A DNA stretch of 52,836 bases from Patescibacteria group bacterium (GCA_023381035.1 JAMCTK010000003.1:1-52836); one strand, 5' to 3'; shown: positions 1 through 8,965, counted from the stretch's first letter. A program made the numbers and translations. The notes: a model not told the origin generated them from the sequence alone.

Positions 1-1
1 T

Positions 2-1156
2 TATGGACTTGCAACCATATCCGCTAAAGCAATTAATTTTGGTTACGACTCAAAACTACTCTCCTACCAGGCCTTCAGTGTAGGAAGATCGTCCAATTCT
101 TTATCTAATCTAAGTCTTATTGCTCAAACATATTTAAATGGCGTATATTTGCAGCCTTCCTATACATATTCTGAAACTAAATTAAGAGAATTAATTTCCC
201 CTCTTGTCATTCAACTGGAAAAAAAGCCTGTTAATGCTCAATTTAAGTTTGAAAATGGTAGAGTAACCTCATTCAGACCGGCAACAGATGGACAAACAAT
301 CGATTTTAAAGAGTTGAGCAATCGTATTTCATTAAAGATCGCCCCCATTGTACTTTCAGGAAAACCACAAGAGATAATAATTAACGTTCCGATAAAAATA
401 ATTCCTCCTGAAGTTACAAATGAAAAGGTCAACAATATGGGTATCAAGGAACAAATCGGCGAGGGAACATCACTGTTTCAGCATTCTATTCCTAGAAGAA
501 TTTTCAATGTCACCCTTGCATCTGCAAGACTTAACGGGATTTTAATTGCTCCAAATGAAATATTTTCTTTTAACAAAGCTCTCGGAGATGTTTCCGCTTT
601 TACCGGATACCAACAAGCATACGTCATTCAAAACGGTAGAACTGTTTTAGGTGATGGAGGCGGTGTTTGTCAGGTTTCAACAACTTTTTATAGAGCTGCT
701 TTAAATTCAGGACTCCCGATAGTAGAAAGGACAGCTCATGCATACAGAGTTGGATATTATGAACAGGATTCCGGTCCGGGAATTGATTCAACCGTTTATT
801 CTCCAAGCGTCGATCTTAAGTTTAAAAACGATACCGGTCATTACATTTTAGTTCAGACCGCAATTGATCCTACTGTCTTGAGACTAACCGTAACTTTTTA
901 TGGAACAAGCGATGGTAGAGTGGCTACTGTTACAACTCCAGTAATTGTAAGTCAAACACCTCCTCCTCCTGCAATTTACCAAGATGATCCTACTCTTCCT
1001 AAAGGAGAAGTTAGACAAGTTGATTTTGCTGCTTGGGGAGCAAATGTTTACTTTACCAGAACCGTCGTTAGAAATGGACAAACATTAATTTCTGAAAAGA
1101 TCTCTTCTAATTTCAGGGCTTGGCAAGACATATTCTTAAAGGGCACAAAAGAATAA
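2..1156 (+). CDS. VanW family protein (5' end outside window)
   Basis: The frame is open from base 2, so the gene begins upstream of the window; the first in-frame start-like codon (TTG at 149) is internal. About 384 residues are visible. The first part resembles the peptidoglycan-binding-4 domain that precedes VanW in secreted proteins. The VanW core spans roughly visible residues 155-290, with the hallmark FSFNKALGD, a glycine run followed by VCQVSTTFYRA, and AHAYRVGYY. The family is associated with the cell envelope; its enzymatic role is unknown despite the vancomycin-resistance name. The stop overlaps the ATG of the next gene (TAATG), suggesting translational coupling. Family assignment is secure; the N-terminal signal or membrane segment cannot be seen. 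Confidence 0.93.
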   Translation, partial: YGLATISAKAINFGYDSKLLSYQAFSVGRSSNSLSNLSLIAQTYLNGVYLQPSYTYSETKLRELISPLVIQLEKKPVNAQFKFENGRVTSFRPATDGQTIDFKELSNRISLKIAPIVLSGKPQEIIINVPIKIIPPEVTNEKVNNMGIKEQIGEGTSLFQHSIPRRIFNVTLASARLNGILIAPNEIFSFNKALGDVSAFTGYQQAYVIQNGRTVLGDGGGVCQVSTTFYRAALNSGLPIVERTAHAYRVGYYEQDSGPGIDSTVYSPSVDLKFKNDTGHYILVQTAIDPTVLRLTVTFYGTSDGRVATVTTPVIVSQTPPPPAIYQDDPTLPKGEVRQVDFAAWGANVYFTRTVVRNGQTLISEKISSNFRAWQDIFLKGTKE

Positions 1157-1644
1157 TGGACAAAATAGTTACCGAAAAAAAAGCTGCCCATCTAAGTAAG
1201 CTTCTTCGAAAACAAGGAAAAAAAACCGTTTTGATAGGGGGTTGTTTTGATATTCTCCACATCGGACATATTCGGTTGATACATGAAGCAAAAAAGCAAG
1301 GAGATTTTTTATTTGTTCTTCTGGAAAATGATGATAATATTAAAAACACTAAAGGTCATCATCGACCAATTAACTCTCAAGCAGAAAGAGCAGAAATTCT
1401 ATCATCCATAGAAGACATAGATTATGTTATTTTATCGGAAAAGAAGAAAAATAATAAAAAATATGATAAACTAGTGGTCAATTTAGCTCCTAATGTTATT
1501 GCAACGACATCAGGAGACAAAAATATGCACCACAAAAAAAGACAGGCAGAGCTTATTAAAGCAAAGGTAATTGAGGTAATTAAACAACTTAGAGAGAAGT
1601 CTACGAGCAGAATTGCGGATTTAATTGCGGAAGAAACAACATGA
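1156..1644 (+). CDS. Cytidylyltransferase-like nucleotidyltransferase (RfaE/TagD type)
   Basis: A 162-residue protein of the HIGH-type nucleotidyltransferase superfamily. The nucleotide-binding motif GGCFDILHIGH lies near residues 27-37, and a C-terminal KSTSRI segment matches the ISSTxI signature that binds the nucleotide phosphates. The family transfers CMP or AMP to phosphorylated substrates such as glycerol-3-phosphate, heptose phosphate or FMN; the substrate cannot be decided here, although TagD/HldE-like sugar or polyol activation would fit the envelope gene upstream. I chose the ATG at 1156 because it overlaps the upstream stop; a TTG at 1120 would add 12 residues overlapping VanW. The 3' end overlaps the next start by 4 nt (ATGA). 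Confidence 0.85.
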   Translation: MDKIVTEKKAAHLSKLLRKQGKKTVLIGGCFDILHIGHIRLIHEAKKQGDFLFVLLENDDNIKNTKGHHRPINSQAERAEILSSIEDIDYVILSEKKKNNKKYDKLVVNLAPNVIATTSGDKNMHHKKRQAELIKAKVIEVIKQLREKSTSRIADLIAEETT

Positions 1645-2123
1645 GTATTAAAAATATAATTATTATTTTGGGATTATTCGCACTTGCGGTTATTTTGGCA
1701 TATATTTTCTCTACAACTGTATTAAAAAATAATGCTTTGTTTAAATCCAGCCCTTCAGCAACGATAAATAATCACAAAATTAAGCTTACTGTAGCCAAGA
1801 GTGGACAGGAACAAGAAATTGGTCTATCCAAATACACTCTACTGCCAAAAGATGAAGGAATGATTTTCCCATTTAAATCAGAAGCAAAATATCGCTTCTG
1901 GATGAAAAACATGAAATTTCCAATAGATATTATCTATATTAAAAATAAAAAAGTAGTAACTGTGTTTGAAAATGCTCAACCCCCCAAAAATGAATCTGAA
2001 AATCCCCCTATTTATGAACCCAGTGAAACTGCCGACACAGTGCTTGAGATAAATGCCGGTTTGTCTAAGGAATTCGGCATTAAAAAAGGAACCGAGATAA
2101 AGTATGAGAATTTTAGCAATTGA
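1641..2123 (+). CDS. DUF192 family protein with N-terminal membrane anchor
   Basis: A 160-residue protein. Residues 5-28 form a hydrophobic membrane segment or uncleaved signal. The remainder is a DUF192 domain with the typical block MIFPF...YRFWMKNMKFPIDIIYI near residues 74-100 and a C-terminal VLEINAG...GIKKGT segment. DUF192 proteins are small exported beta-rich proteins of unknown biochemical role. The start overlaps the upstream stop by 4 nt, and its end overlaps the tsaD start by 20 nt, so the 1-3150 genes look like one tightly packed operon. Confidence 0.85.
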   Translation: MSIKNIIIILGLFALAVILAYIFSTTVLKNNALFKSSPSATINNHKIKLTVAKSGQEQEIGLSKYTLLPKDEGMIFPFKSEAKYRFWMKNMKFPIDIIYIKNKKVVTVFENAQPPKNESENPPIYEPSETADTVLEINAGLSKEFGIKKGTEIKYENFSN

Positions 2124-3150
2124 GTCTTCATGTGACGAAACTTCTGCAGCTATAGTTGAAGGAACAAAACAAGATTCTGTAGTAAGAACTCTTTCCAAGA
2201 ATACGTCAACATCTTTGCCTATTCACTCAAAAACAGGCGGAATAATCCCAGAGGCAGCTGCGCGAGAACAAATTAAATTTATAATTCCTGTAATTAAAAA
2301 GACACTGAAGGATGCAGGACTATCTTTTTCTTTTAAAAATCCGCCAAACATTGATGCGATCGCAGTTACTATTGGTCCTGGATTAATTGGATCACTCTTA
2401 GTAGGAGTAGAAACTGCAAAAACCCTAAGTCTGATCTGGGATAAACCAATAATTCCTGTTAATCATCTAATAGGACATATTTACGCTAATTGGCTTGATG
2501 ACAAAGATAGAACTGACAAAAAAAGTATTGAATTTCCGGCAATTGTTCTTGTTGTTTCCGGAGGACATACAGATTTAATTTTATTAAAAAAACACGAAAA
2601 AATTGTCTGGCTTGGAGGAACAAGAGATGATGCGGCGGGAGAGGCTTTTGACAAAATTGGCAGACTCTTGAATCTTCCATATCCAGGAGGACCAAATATC
2701 GAAAGGCTTGCTTTAAAAGGAAATGACCAAGCAATAAATTTCCCAAGGCCCATGATCGGATCAAATGATTTTGATTTTAGTTTTTCTGGGTTAAAAACTG
2801 CCGTTCTTAGAGAAACTAAAAATAGAAAATTTAACGAAAAAGAAATTTCTGACATTTGCGCATCTGCTCAAAAATCAATCATTGATGTTTTAATTAAAAA
2901 AACTTTGAAAGCAGCAAGAAAATATAAAGCAAAATCAATAATTCTCTCTGGAGGGGTCGCAGCAAACGACAAATTAAGAGAAAACTTTAAATTATCCATT
3001 ACCCGCGCTCAATTACCAATCAATTTTCATGCTCCAAAAAAATACTTTTGCACCGACAACGCTGCCATGATCGGTGCAGCTGCAATTTATAACTATGAAA
3101 AAAGATCCTGGAAAGAAGTTGAAGTTAATCCTGAACTGTATTTTGTTTAA
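2104..3150 (+). CDS. tsaD: tRNA N6-adenosine threonylcarbamoyltransferase TsaD
   Basis: A 348-residue ASKHA-fold protein of normal family length. It transfers the threonylcarbamoyl group to A37 of ANN-decoding tRNAs (t6A synthesis), together with TsaB and TsaE in bacteria. Visible motifs are the start IESSCDETSAA, the metal-binding HLIGH histidines near residue 122, SGGHTDL, the GEAFDKIGR block and the C-terminal LSGGVAAN...DNAAMIGAA. The partner genes tsaB, tsaC and tsaE are not in this window. It is the last gene of the left-hand operon; a new promoter follows 1 nt after its stop. Confidence 0.97.
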   Translation: MRILAIESSCDETSAAIVEGTKQDSVVRTLSKNTSTSLPIHSKTGGIIPEAAAREQIKFIIPVIKKTLKDAGLSFSFKNPPNIDAIAVTIGPGLIGSLLVGVETAKTLSLIWDKPIIPVNHLIGHIYANWLDDKDRTDKKSIEFPAIVLVVSGGHTDLILLKKHEKIVWLGGTRDDAAGEAFDKIGRLLNLPYPGGPNIERLALKGNDQAINFPRPMIGSNDFDFSFSGLKTAVLRETKNRKFNEKEISDICASAQKSIIDVLIKKTLKAARKYKAKSIILSGGVAANDKLRENFKLSITRAQLPINFHAPKKYFCTDNAAMIGAAAIYNYEKRSWKEVEVNPELYFV

Positions 3151-3159
3151 TGCTAAAAT
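3151..3159 (+). promoter_or_regulatory. Extended -10 promoter of rmuC, leaderless spacing
   Basis: TGCTAAAAT begins right after the tsaD stop. The hexamer TAAAAT (3154-3159) ends 6 nt before the rmuC ATG at 3166, so the expected transcription start is the A of the ATG. No Shine-Dalgarno exists or could fit. Confidence 0.7.
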
Positions 3160-3165
3160 AGAAGT

Positions 3166-4146
3166 ATGCCAAATGAAATCCTGCTCCTTGCCACGTTAAT
3201 TATTGGGACTTTTTTAATTCTTTTTTATTTTATAAATAAAAAGATCTCTGATATTTCTAAAAATGATGATAAATCGCTTATTGAATGGCTAAAGACAATG
3301 CAATCGTCTCTTGATAATTCTTCCACCACGATGGTTAGAACTCTTCAGGAAAATTCAAAACAACTTAATGAACGACTAGATAAAGCAGCGTCTGTAATTG
3401 GTGAGGTTAATAAAGAAGTCGGGCAAATGAGTGAAATTGGCAGGAATATGCGAGAACTTCAAGAGTTTCTAAAAAGCCCAAAATTGCGAGGAAATATCGG
3501 CGAACAAGTACTAAAAGATCTAATTTCGCAAATGTTTCCAAAGAATAGCTTTAACCTTCAATATGAATTTAAATCAGGCGAAAAAGTTGACGCCGCTATA
3601 AAAACAGACGCTGGAATTCTTCCAATAGATTCTAAGTTCCCAATGGAAAATTTTCAAAAGATGACAAGAGCTCAAGATAAAACAGAAAGAGAAACTTATC
3701 AAAAAGAGTTTATAAAAGACATTAAAAAACATATTCAATCTATTTCAAAGAAATATATTTTGCCAAATGAGGGAACAATGGATTTTGCCTTAATGTACAT
3801 CCCGAGCGAATCCGTATATTATGAATTAGTTAATCTTCCTGATGTAATGGACTTTGCAAAATCTGAAAGGATTTATCCTGTGTCTCCCTCTACCCTTTAT
3901 GCACACTTGCAAACAATCCTGCTTGCTTTTGAAGGAAAAAAGATTGAATCCAAATCTAAAGAGATTGTTGCACTATTGAGAGGCTTGCAAAACGACTATT
4001 CTAAAGTTGACGAAAATTTAGGAATGCTGGGTAAACATTTAAATAATGCAACATTACAACTCAGTAACGTTAGCATAGGTTTTTCTACTATTGGACAAAA
4101 GTTGCAAAGCACTAAACATCTTGAAGAAAAATTAGAGGAATTTTAA
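3166..4146 (+). CDS. rmuC: RmuC family protein (DNA recombination limiting)
   Basis: A 326-residue RmuC family protein. Residues 2-23 are a membrane segment; residues 30-100 are a coiled-coil-prone region (KQLNERLDKAASVIGEVNKEVGQM). The conserved RmuC core starts at LRGNIGEQVLKDL and includes KVDAAIK...LPIDSKFPMENF and MYIPSESVYYEL, resembling the PD-(D/E)XK-like fold proposed for the family. RmuC affects inversion of short repeats and general recombination in E. coli; its biochemistry is poorly known. The gene is shorter than E. coli RmuC (about 475 aa) because the coiled coil is short. It is predicted to be expressed from its own leaderless promoter. Confidence 0.9.
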   Translation: MPNEILLLATLIIGTFLILFYFINKKISDISKNDDKSLIEWLKTMQSSLDNSSTTMVRTLQENSKQLNERLDKAASVIGEVNKEVGQMSEIGRNMRELQEFLKSPKLRGNIGEQVLKDLISQMFPKNSFNLQYEFKSGEKVDAAIKTDAGILPIDSKFPMENFQKMTRAQDKTERETYQKEFIKDIKKHIQSISKKYILPNEGTMDFALMYIPSESVYYELVNLPDVMDFAKSERIYPVSPSTLYAHLQTILLAFEGKKIESKSKEIVALLRGLQNDYSKVDENLGMLGKHLNNATLQLSNVSIGFSTIGQKLQSTKHLEEKLEEF

Positions 4147-4167
4147 GATTTAAAAAGGAGGTGAAAA

Positions 4168-4575
4168 ATGAATAGTAAATTTTTAATTACTTTGGGAATA
4201 ATTATCGTTGTAATTTTTGCGGGATATTTCTTATACAAAAACCAGACAACTAAAATTACTAAAAACCCTCCGACCGCAAGCAAAACAGCAAGACCGACCA
4301 AAGCTCCTGAAGCATCTGTGCTTTTAACTAAAAGTGGCTTTGAGCCAACAGAGCTAAAAATTAAAGCTGGAACAAGGGTAATCTGGACAAACAATAGCGG
4401 TGGTTCTGCAACAGTTAATTCAGATAACCATCCAGCGCATTTGCTATATCCGTTTCTTAATTTAGGTACATTTTCCAGCAGCTCGTCGGTACAACTAATT
4501 TTTGAGAAAGCTGGAACATACTCATACCATAATCACTTAAATCCTACGCAAAAGGGAAAAGTTATTGTTAATTAG
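4168..4575 (+). CDS. Membrane-anchored cupredoxin-like protein
   Basis: A 135-residue protein. Residues 4-23 are a hydrophobic anchor, 25-50 a Lys/Thr/Pro-rich linker and 50-135 a cupredoxin-like beta sandwich (LTKSGFEPTELKIKAGTRVIWTNN, VIVN end). Typical type-1 copper sites have Cys-x-x-His with a downstream Met. Here the loop reads YSYHNHLNPTQKG, so the Cys and Met positions are not Cys and Met, and an NHPAH segment offers the upstream His. It may bind copper differently or not at all. A textbook Shine-Dalgarno (AAAGGAGGTGA) lies 5 nt before the ATG at 4168, one of the few strong ones in the window. It may be co-transcribed with rmuC, 21 nt upstream. Confidence 0.85.
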   Translation: MNSKFLITLGIIIVVIFAGYFLYKNQTTKITKNPPTASKTARPTKAPEASVLLTKSGFEPTELKIKAGTRVIWTNNSGGSATVNSDNHPAHLLYPFLNLGTFSSSSSVQLIFEKAGTYSYHNHLNPTQKGKVIVN

Positions 4576-4600
4576 TTCCTGAAATTACAAAGAGGTACTA

Positions 4601-4609
4601 TGCTAAAAT
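4601..4609 (+). promoter_or_regulatory. Extended -10 promoter of the helicase-nuclease gene
   Basis: TGCTAAAAT is identical to the rmuC element. It ends 7 nt before a TTG (4617) and 10 nt before the ATG (4620), so the transcript would be leaderless on TTG or have about a 3-4 nt leader on ATG. Confidence 0.65.
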
Positions 4610-4619
4610 ACCTCTATTG

Positions 4620-7508
4620 ATGAAAAACAATAAACTAAACTCTGAGCAAATCAGAGCTGTAAAACATCTAAATGGCCCACTACTAATAATTGCCGGAGCA
4701 GGAACAGGAAAAACAACTGTAATTACCGAAAGAATTAAATATTTAATACTTAAAAAGCTTGTACCTCCTTCGCAAATTCTTGCCCTTACCTTTACGGAAA
4801 AAGCTGCTCTTGAAATGGAGGAAAGAGTAGACAAAGAAATGCCATACGGATATACCCAAATGTGGATCTCTACCTTTCATTCTTTTTGTGACCGCATCTT
4901 AAGACAGGAAGCAATCCACATTGGATTAAATCCAACATATAAATTAATGACTGAAGCAGAAGCCATTCTTTTGTTAAGGAAGAATTTATTCCAATTAAAG
5001 TTAAATTATTTTCGTCCGATGGGAAATCCTACAAAATTTCTTTCAGCGCTTGTTCAACATTTTAGCAGGTTAAAAGATGAGGATGTTTCTCCTGATGAAT
5101 ATTTTAATTTAGTGACAAAACTTAAAAAAAATAAACATAAGGATCTTGAGAAGAAACTAGAAATTGAGAAATTAGAAGAATTAGCAAACACATATGCCGC
5201 TTATGAAAATCTAAAGGCAACAGAAGGAGCAATGGATTTTTCGGACTTAATCAGTAATACTCTTAAGCTTTTTAAAAAGCGGGAAAATGTCCTAAAAGGA
5301 TATCAAAAACAATTCAGATATGTTTTAGTCGACGAATTTCAAGACACAAACTATGCTCAAAACAAACTAGCAGTTTTACTTGCCGGAGAAAAGAAAAACA
5401 TTACTGTTGTAGGAGACGACGACCAATCTATCTACAGATTTCGAGGCAGCTCTATCTCGAATATTTTACAATTTAAAAAACAATTTCCAAAAGCAAAAGT
5501 TATTGCTTTAACTCAAAACTATCGTTCTACAAAAGAAATCCTAGACTCTTCATACGATTTAATTCAATTCAACAATCCCGATCGACTAGAAATAAAAGAA
5601 AAAATTAATAAAAAACTAATTCCTTTCAGGAAAGAGAGAGGAGAGAAAGTAGAATTTATTTACTCCAAAAGAGTTGATGACGAAGCAGATGCGGTTGCGG
5701 AAAAAATAAGATCACTATCTCAAAAAAAACAATATCAATATAACGATTTTGCAATTTTAGTTAGAGCAAATGATCATGCCCAGCCTTTTATGAGAGCTTT
5801 GGAGAGAAAAAAGATCCCCTTCCAATTCTTGGGTCCAGGAAAACTTTTTCACCAAGAAGAGGTTAAGGATCTTATCGCCTATTTAAAGGTTCTGTGTAAT
5901 TTCGAAGATTCGACATCCTTGTATAGGGTAATCAATATGCCTGTCTTTGGTCTGGATGCAGTTGAAGTCGCAACATTATTAAATCTTGCAAAGAAAAAAG
6001 GATACTCCTTGTTTGAGACCATGGAAAACGCAAATGAGACTTGCTTAAGAAAATCCACACTGGAAAAAAATGAAGTGATTGTAAGAATGATAAAAAAACA
6101 CCTAAAATTAGTTCCGAAAGAGTCTGCAGGGCAAATACTTTATTATTTTCTTAAAGACAGTGGACTACTTAAAGAAATTATTGACTCCAAATCTATAAAC
6201 AACGAGACAAAAGCAGGAAATATTGCAAAACTTTTTGATAAATTAAAGTCCTATGAAATCGATCATAAAACGTCAAGTGTTTTCGAAATCATTGATTGGA
6301 TTGATCTCTCAATGCAAATGGGAGAAAGTCCTCTGGCAGCTGATCTTGACTGGTCAGAGAATAATGCCGTAAACATTTTAACTGTTCACTCGGGAAAAGG
6401 ATTAGAATTCCCAGTAGTTTTTCTTGTTAATCTTGTATCTCAAAGATTTCCAACAAGAGAAAGGAAAGAAGCAATTCCAATTCCTCAAGAATTTATTAAA
6501 GAAATTCTGCCAACAGGAGATTATCATCTGGAAGAAGAAAGAAGACTTTTCTATGTCGGCATGACAAGAGCGAAAGACAAGTTATTTCTGACTGCTGCAA
6601 ATTATTATGGTGAAGGGAAAAAAGAGAGAAAAATTTCCCCATTTGTTTATGAAGCATTGGGACATCAAGAAACTGAAGAGATTCTTCAAAAAAAACAAAC
6701 GGGCCAATTAACTTTATTGGATTTAAGCCATTATGATCTCACTATGGAAGAACCCAAACCTGTTTTAACCCGGCCAATCACTTATTTATCATATTCTCAA
6801 ATACAAACATTTGAAATATGCCCTCTTCATTATAAATTAAGATATATTCTAAAAATACCAACTGCTCAATCTTCTGCACAAAGCTTTGGAACATCTATAC
6901 ATGCTGCTTTAAGAGATTTCTATCAAGCGCACATGGCCGGGCAGGAATTAGATCAAGACGATATCGATGAAGCAATAGTCAAAAATTGGATTAATGAAGG
7001 CTATCAAAACAAAGAACATCAAAAAAAAGCTCTTGAAAAGGCAAAAAAAATTGTTTCTCAATATATTAAAGAAGAATTTAATAAACAGGTTAAACCAGCA
7101 GCCCTAGAAACCCCTTTTATTTTTAATCTTAATGGCATCAAGGTTGGAGGAAGAGTAGATAGAATAGACAATTTAAATGACAAATCTATAGAAATAATCG
7201 ATTATAAGACAGGACTCAATGCTCCCACGGAAAAAAGCTTAACAGAAGATTTACAGCTAACAATTTATGCCCTTGCTGCAACGGAAATTAAGGAGTCAAT
7301 CTTTAATAAAAAACCAGAGGACGTAAAATTATCTCTTTACTACCTTGAAACTCAACAAAAATTCACAACGATAAGAACAAAGGATCAATTAGATAAGGCA
7401 AAAGAAAAAATAATAAACATTGCAAATTTAATCGGAAGTAGTGATTTTGCTTGTAGCAAGACAGTTTTTTGTAAGAAATGTGAATACAATATGCTTTGCA
7501 AAACTTAG
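4620..7508 (+). CDS. UvrD/PcrA-type superfamily 1 helicase fused to a RecB-like nuclease
   Basis: A 962-residue protein. The helicase part has the Q motif with Walker A AGAGTGKT (residues 25-32), TFTEKAALEME, Walker B VLVDEFQDTN, VGDDDQSIYRFRG, and motifs V-VI NILTVHSGKGLEFPVVF and EERRLFYVGMTRAK. A C-terminal nuclease domain follows: LSYSQIQTFEICPLHYKLRY, the PD-(D/E)XK core IEIIDYKTG near residue 860, and a terminal CSKTVFCKKCEYNMLC. Together with the Cys in EICPLHY this matches the four-cysteine iron-sulfur staple of AddB/Cas4-type nucleases. The architecture suggests a recombination or DNA-end-processing enzyme that could stand in for AddAB/RecBCD. I prefer ATG 4620 over the overlapping TTG 4617. 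Confidence 0.93.
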   Translation: MKNNKLNSEQIRAVKHLNGPLLIIAGAGTGKTTVITERIKYLILKKLVPPSQILALTFTEKAALEMEERVDKEMPYGYTQMWISTFHSFCDRILRQEAIHIGLNPTYKLMTEAEAILLLRKNLFQLKLNYFRPMGNPTKFLSALVQHFSRLKDEDVSPDEYFNLVTKLKKNKHKDLEKKLEIEKLEELANTYAAYENLKATEGAMDFSDLISNTLKLFKKRENVLKGYQKQFRYVLVDEFQDTNYAQNKLAVLLAGEKKNITVVGDDDQSIYRFRGSSISNILQFKKQFPKAKVIALTQNYRSTKEILDSSYDLIQFNNPDRLEIKEKINKKLIPFRKERGEKVEFIYSKRVDDEADAVAEKIRSLSQKKQYQYNDFAILVRANDHAQPFMRALERKKIPFQFLGPGKLFHQEEVKDLIAYLKVLCNFEDSTSLYRVINMPVFGLDAVEVATLLNLAKKKGYSLFETMENANETCLRKSTLEKNEVIVRMIKKHLKLVPKESAGQILYYFLKDSGLLKEIIDSKSINNETKAGNIAKLFDKLKSYEIDHKTSSVFEIIDWIDLSMQMGESPLAADLDWSENNAVNILTVHSGKGLEFPVVFLVNLVSQRFPTRERKEAIPIPQEFIKEILPTGDYHLEEERRLFYVGMTRAKDKLFLTAANYYGEGKKERKISPFVYEALGHQETEEILQKKQTGQLTLLDLSHYDLTMEEPKPVLTRPITYLSYSQIQTFEICPLHYKLRYILKIPTAQSSAQSFGTSIHAALRDFYQAHMAGQELDQDDIDEAIVKNWINEGYQNKEHQKKALEKAKKIVSQYIKEEFNKQVKPAALETPFIFNLNGIKVGGRVDRIDNLNDKSIEIIDYKTGLNAPTEKSLTEDLQLTIYALAATEIKESIFNKKPEDVKLSLYYLETQQKFTTIRTKDQLDKAKEKIINIANLIGSSDFACSKTVFCKKCEYNMLCKT

Positions 7509-7525
7509 GATTTTAAGCATAAAAA

Positions 7526-7554
7526 TCGACAAAATACACGTATTTTGCTATAAT
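7526..7554 (+). promoter_or_regulatory. Promoter of rnpB
   Basis: -35 TCGACA (7526-7531), 17-nt spacer, extended -10 TGCTATAAT with hexamer 7549-7554. The predicted transcription start near 7561 coincides with the first base of the RNase P RNA closing helix. Confidence 0.75.
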
Positions 7555-7560
7555 TACTCC

Positions 7561-7934
7561 AGTTCTAGGAAGAAGATCGCTATACGCCGAAAGGCGTAAG
7601 GAAAGTCCAGACAGATCTAAAGCCGGGGATGGAGTGTAAGCTCCGACTAGCAATAGCTGGTTCTTAAGACTTTTACCTACATGTGGGTCTTAAGACAGAT
7701 TTTGAATTGACAAAATTTGAGAGCAACAGAGACGAGTAGGAGTGAAACGGACAATCCCACCCGCTGCAACCTTGGAACGATACGTTATACCTTGCTTTAG
7801 GGAAGTATCAAACAAAGGGCATTCCGACTAAATCGGAACAGTGTGACGCAAAACATCACATCTGAGATAGATTGCGATAATCCTAAGATTTTTCGAAGGA
7901 GAAACAGAATCTGGCTTATTCTCTTCCTAGAACT
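7561..7934 (+). ncRNA. rnpB: RNase P RNA
   Basis: The catalytic RNA of RNase P, which removes 5' leaders from pre-tRNAs. Signatures: GGAAAGTCC at about 7600-7608; CCAGA (7607-7611) pairing with TCTGG (7910-7914) as part of helix P4; the conserved ACAGAATCTGGCTTA at the 3' side; and an ACAGAGACGAG core segment. A perfect hairpin TACGCC-GAAA-GGCGTA (7583-7598) fits P3. The closing helix P1 is visible as 13 perfect pairs between 7561-7573 and 7922-7934, followed by a TTCTTTTTAT run that can serve as a terminator. That P1 pairing places the RNA's 3' end inside the last codons of the opposing permease gene (stop at 7916-7918). About 374 nt, a normal bacterial size. Confidence 0.93.
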
Positions 7935-8965
7935 TTCTTTTTATCTGACTCATTAATCTTGTCTAGGGAAAAATCAAGTAGAATTTTTATTGCTCCGGCG
8001 ATCGGAACAGCCAAAATTAGTCCAATTGCCCCCCAAATGTGTCCACCCGATATAACTGCAAAAAGAATGATTAATGGATGCAATTCTGTAATTCTTCCCA
8101 TAACCTGAGGTATAACAAAATAATCTTCCAGTTGTCTTGCAATAAAGTAAATCGCAACAACAACAGCCGCTCCCTGAATTGGAGTAAGTGGAAAATTTGA
8201 TATCCCGGTAAGCAAAACCACTAGAGATGCAACCGCTCCGGCAGTTATCGGTCCAATTATTGGTACAATTTCTGCAAATCCTGAAAAAACAGCAATAACC
8301 AAAGCAAATTTAACTCCTAGAATTGCCAAGGCTATGTATAATATCAATGAAACTAAAACCACTAAGAAAAGCTGACCTCTTAAATATCCACCAAATACTT
8401 TATTCATTTTCCTAAGGACAATTTCTATATCAACTCTATTTTTATTAGGCATATAATTTAAAAACTTATTCATTAAAGTTGATCCTTCTTTTAAGAAATA
8501 AAAGCTTGCAAAAAGGAATATGAAAAAGCTGATTATTCTTGATATCGCCTGAGGAAAAAGAGAAAATACAGATGCTGGAGCAAATATTCTCGATTTTTCT
8601 AACGCAACAGCTCCTTCCTGAGCAAATGGTCTTGCATAGTCTGGTAAGGCATTTATTTGTGTTTTAGTTGTTTTAGCAAGAGTTGCCACATATCCTTTTA
8701 GCTCTACCGACTCATCAACAATTCTTTTAGTAATGAAAACGCTGATTAGAACGACAATCGCCATCAAAAAAAGATAAATAATTAAAACAGACAATGTTCT
8801 TGGAAGTTTTATTCTGTTAGAGAAAAAGTTAACAACAGGATTAAAAATATAAGCAAAAATTGCGGCCAAAACAAATGGTGTTAAAATTGCTCGGTCCATA
8901 TACATAAACCAAACAAAAATAACTACAAGCAGTAAATAAAATATATTCCTCAACCTTAAAGTCAT
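7916..8965 (-). CDS. AI-2E family transporter (permease, PF01594 type)
   Basis: A 349-residue polytopic membrane protein of the AI-2E/PerM family. The hydrophobicity pattern suggests seven or eight membrane segments: two at residues 10-45, one near 60-80, and a cluster after residue 140. The conserved C-terminal block FAEIVPIIGPITAG...VIPQVMGRITELHPLIILFAV...GAIGLILAVPI is present. Members export small molecules or act as sodium/proton antiporters; the substrate here is unknown. Its last codons overlap the 3' strand of the rnpB P1 helix on the opposite strand. An extended -10 box 11 nt upstream implies only a 4-5 nt leader. Confidence 0.92.
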   Translation of the reverse strand: MTLRLRNIFYLLLVVIFVWFMYMDRAILTPFVLAAIFAYIFNPVVNFFSNRIKLPRTLSVLIIYLFLMAIVVLISVFITKRIVDESVELKGYVATLAKTTKTQINALPDYARPFAQEGAVALEKSRIFAPASVFSLFPQAISRIISFFIFLFASFYFLKEGSTLMNKFLNYMPNKNRVDIEIVLRKMNKVFGGYLRGQLFLVVLVSLILYIALAILGVKFALVIAVFSGFAEIVPIIGPITAGAVASLVVLLTGISNFPLTPIQGAAVVVAIYFIARQLEDYFVIPQVMGRITELHPLIILFAVISGGHIWGAIGLILAVPIAGAIKILLDFSLDKINESDKKKVLGRE

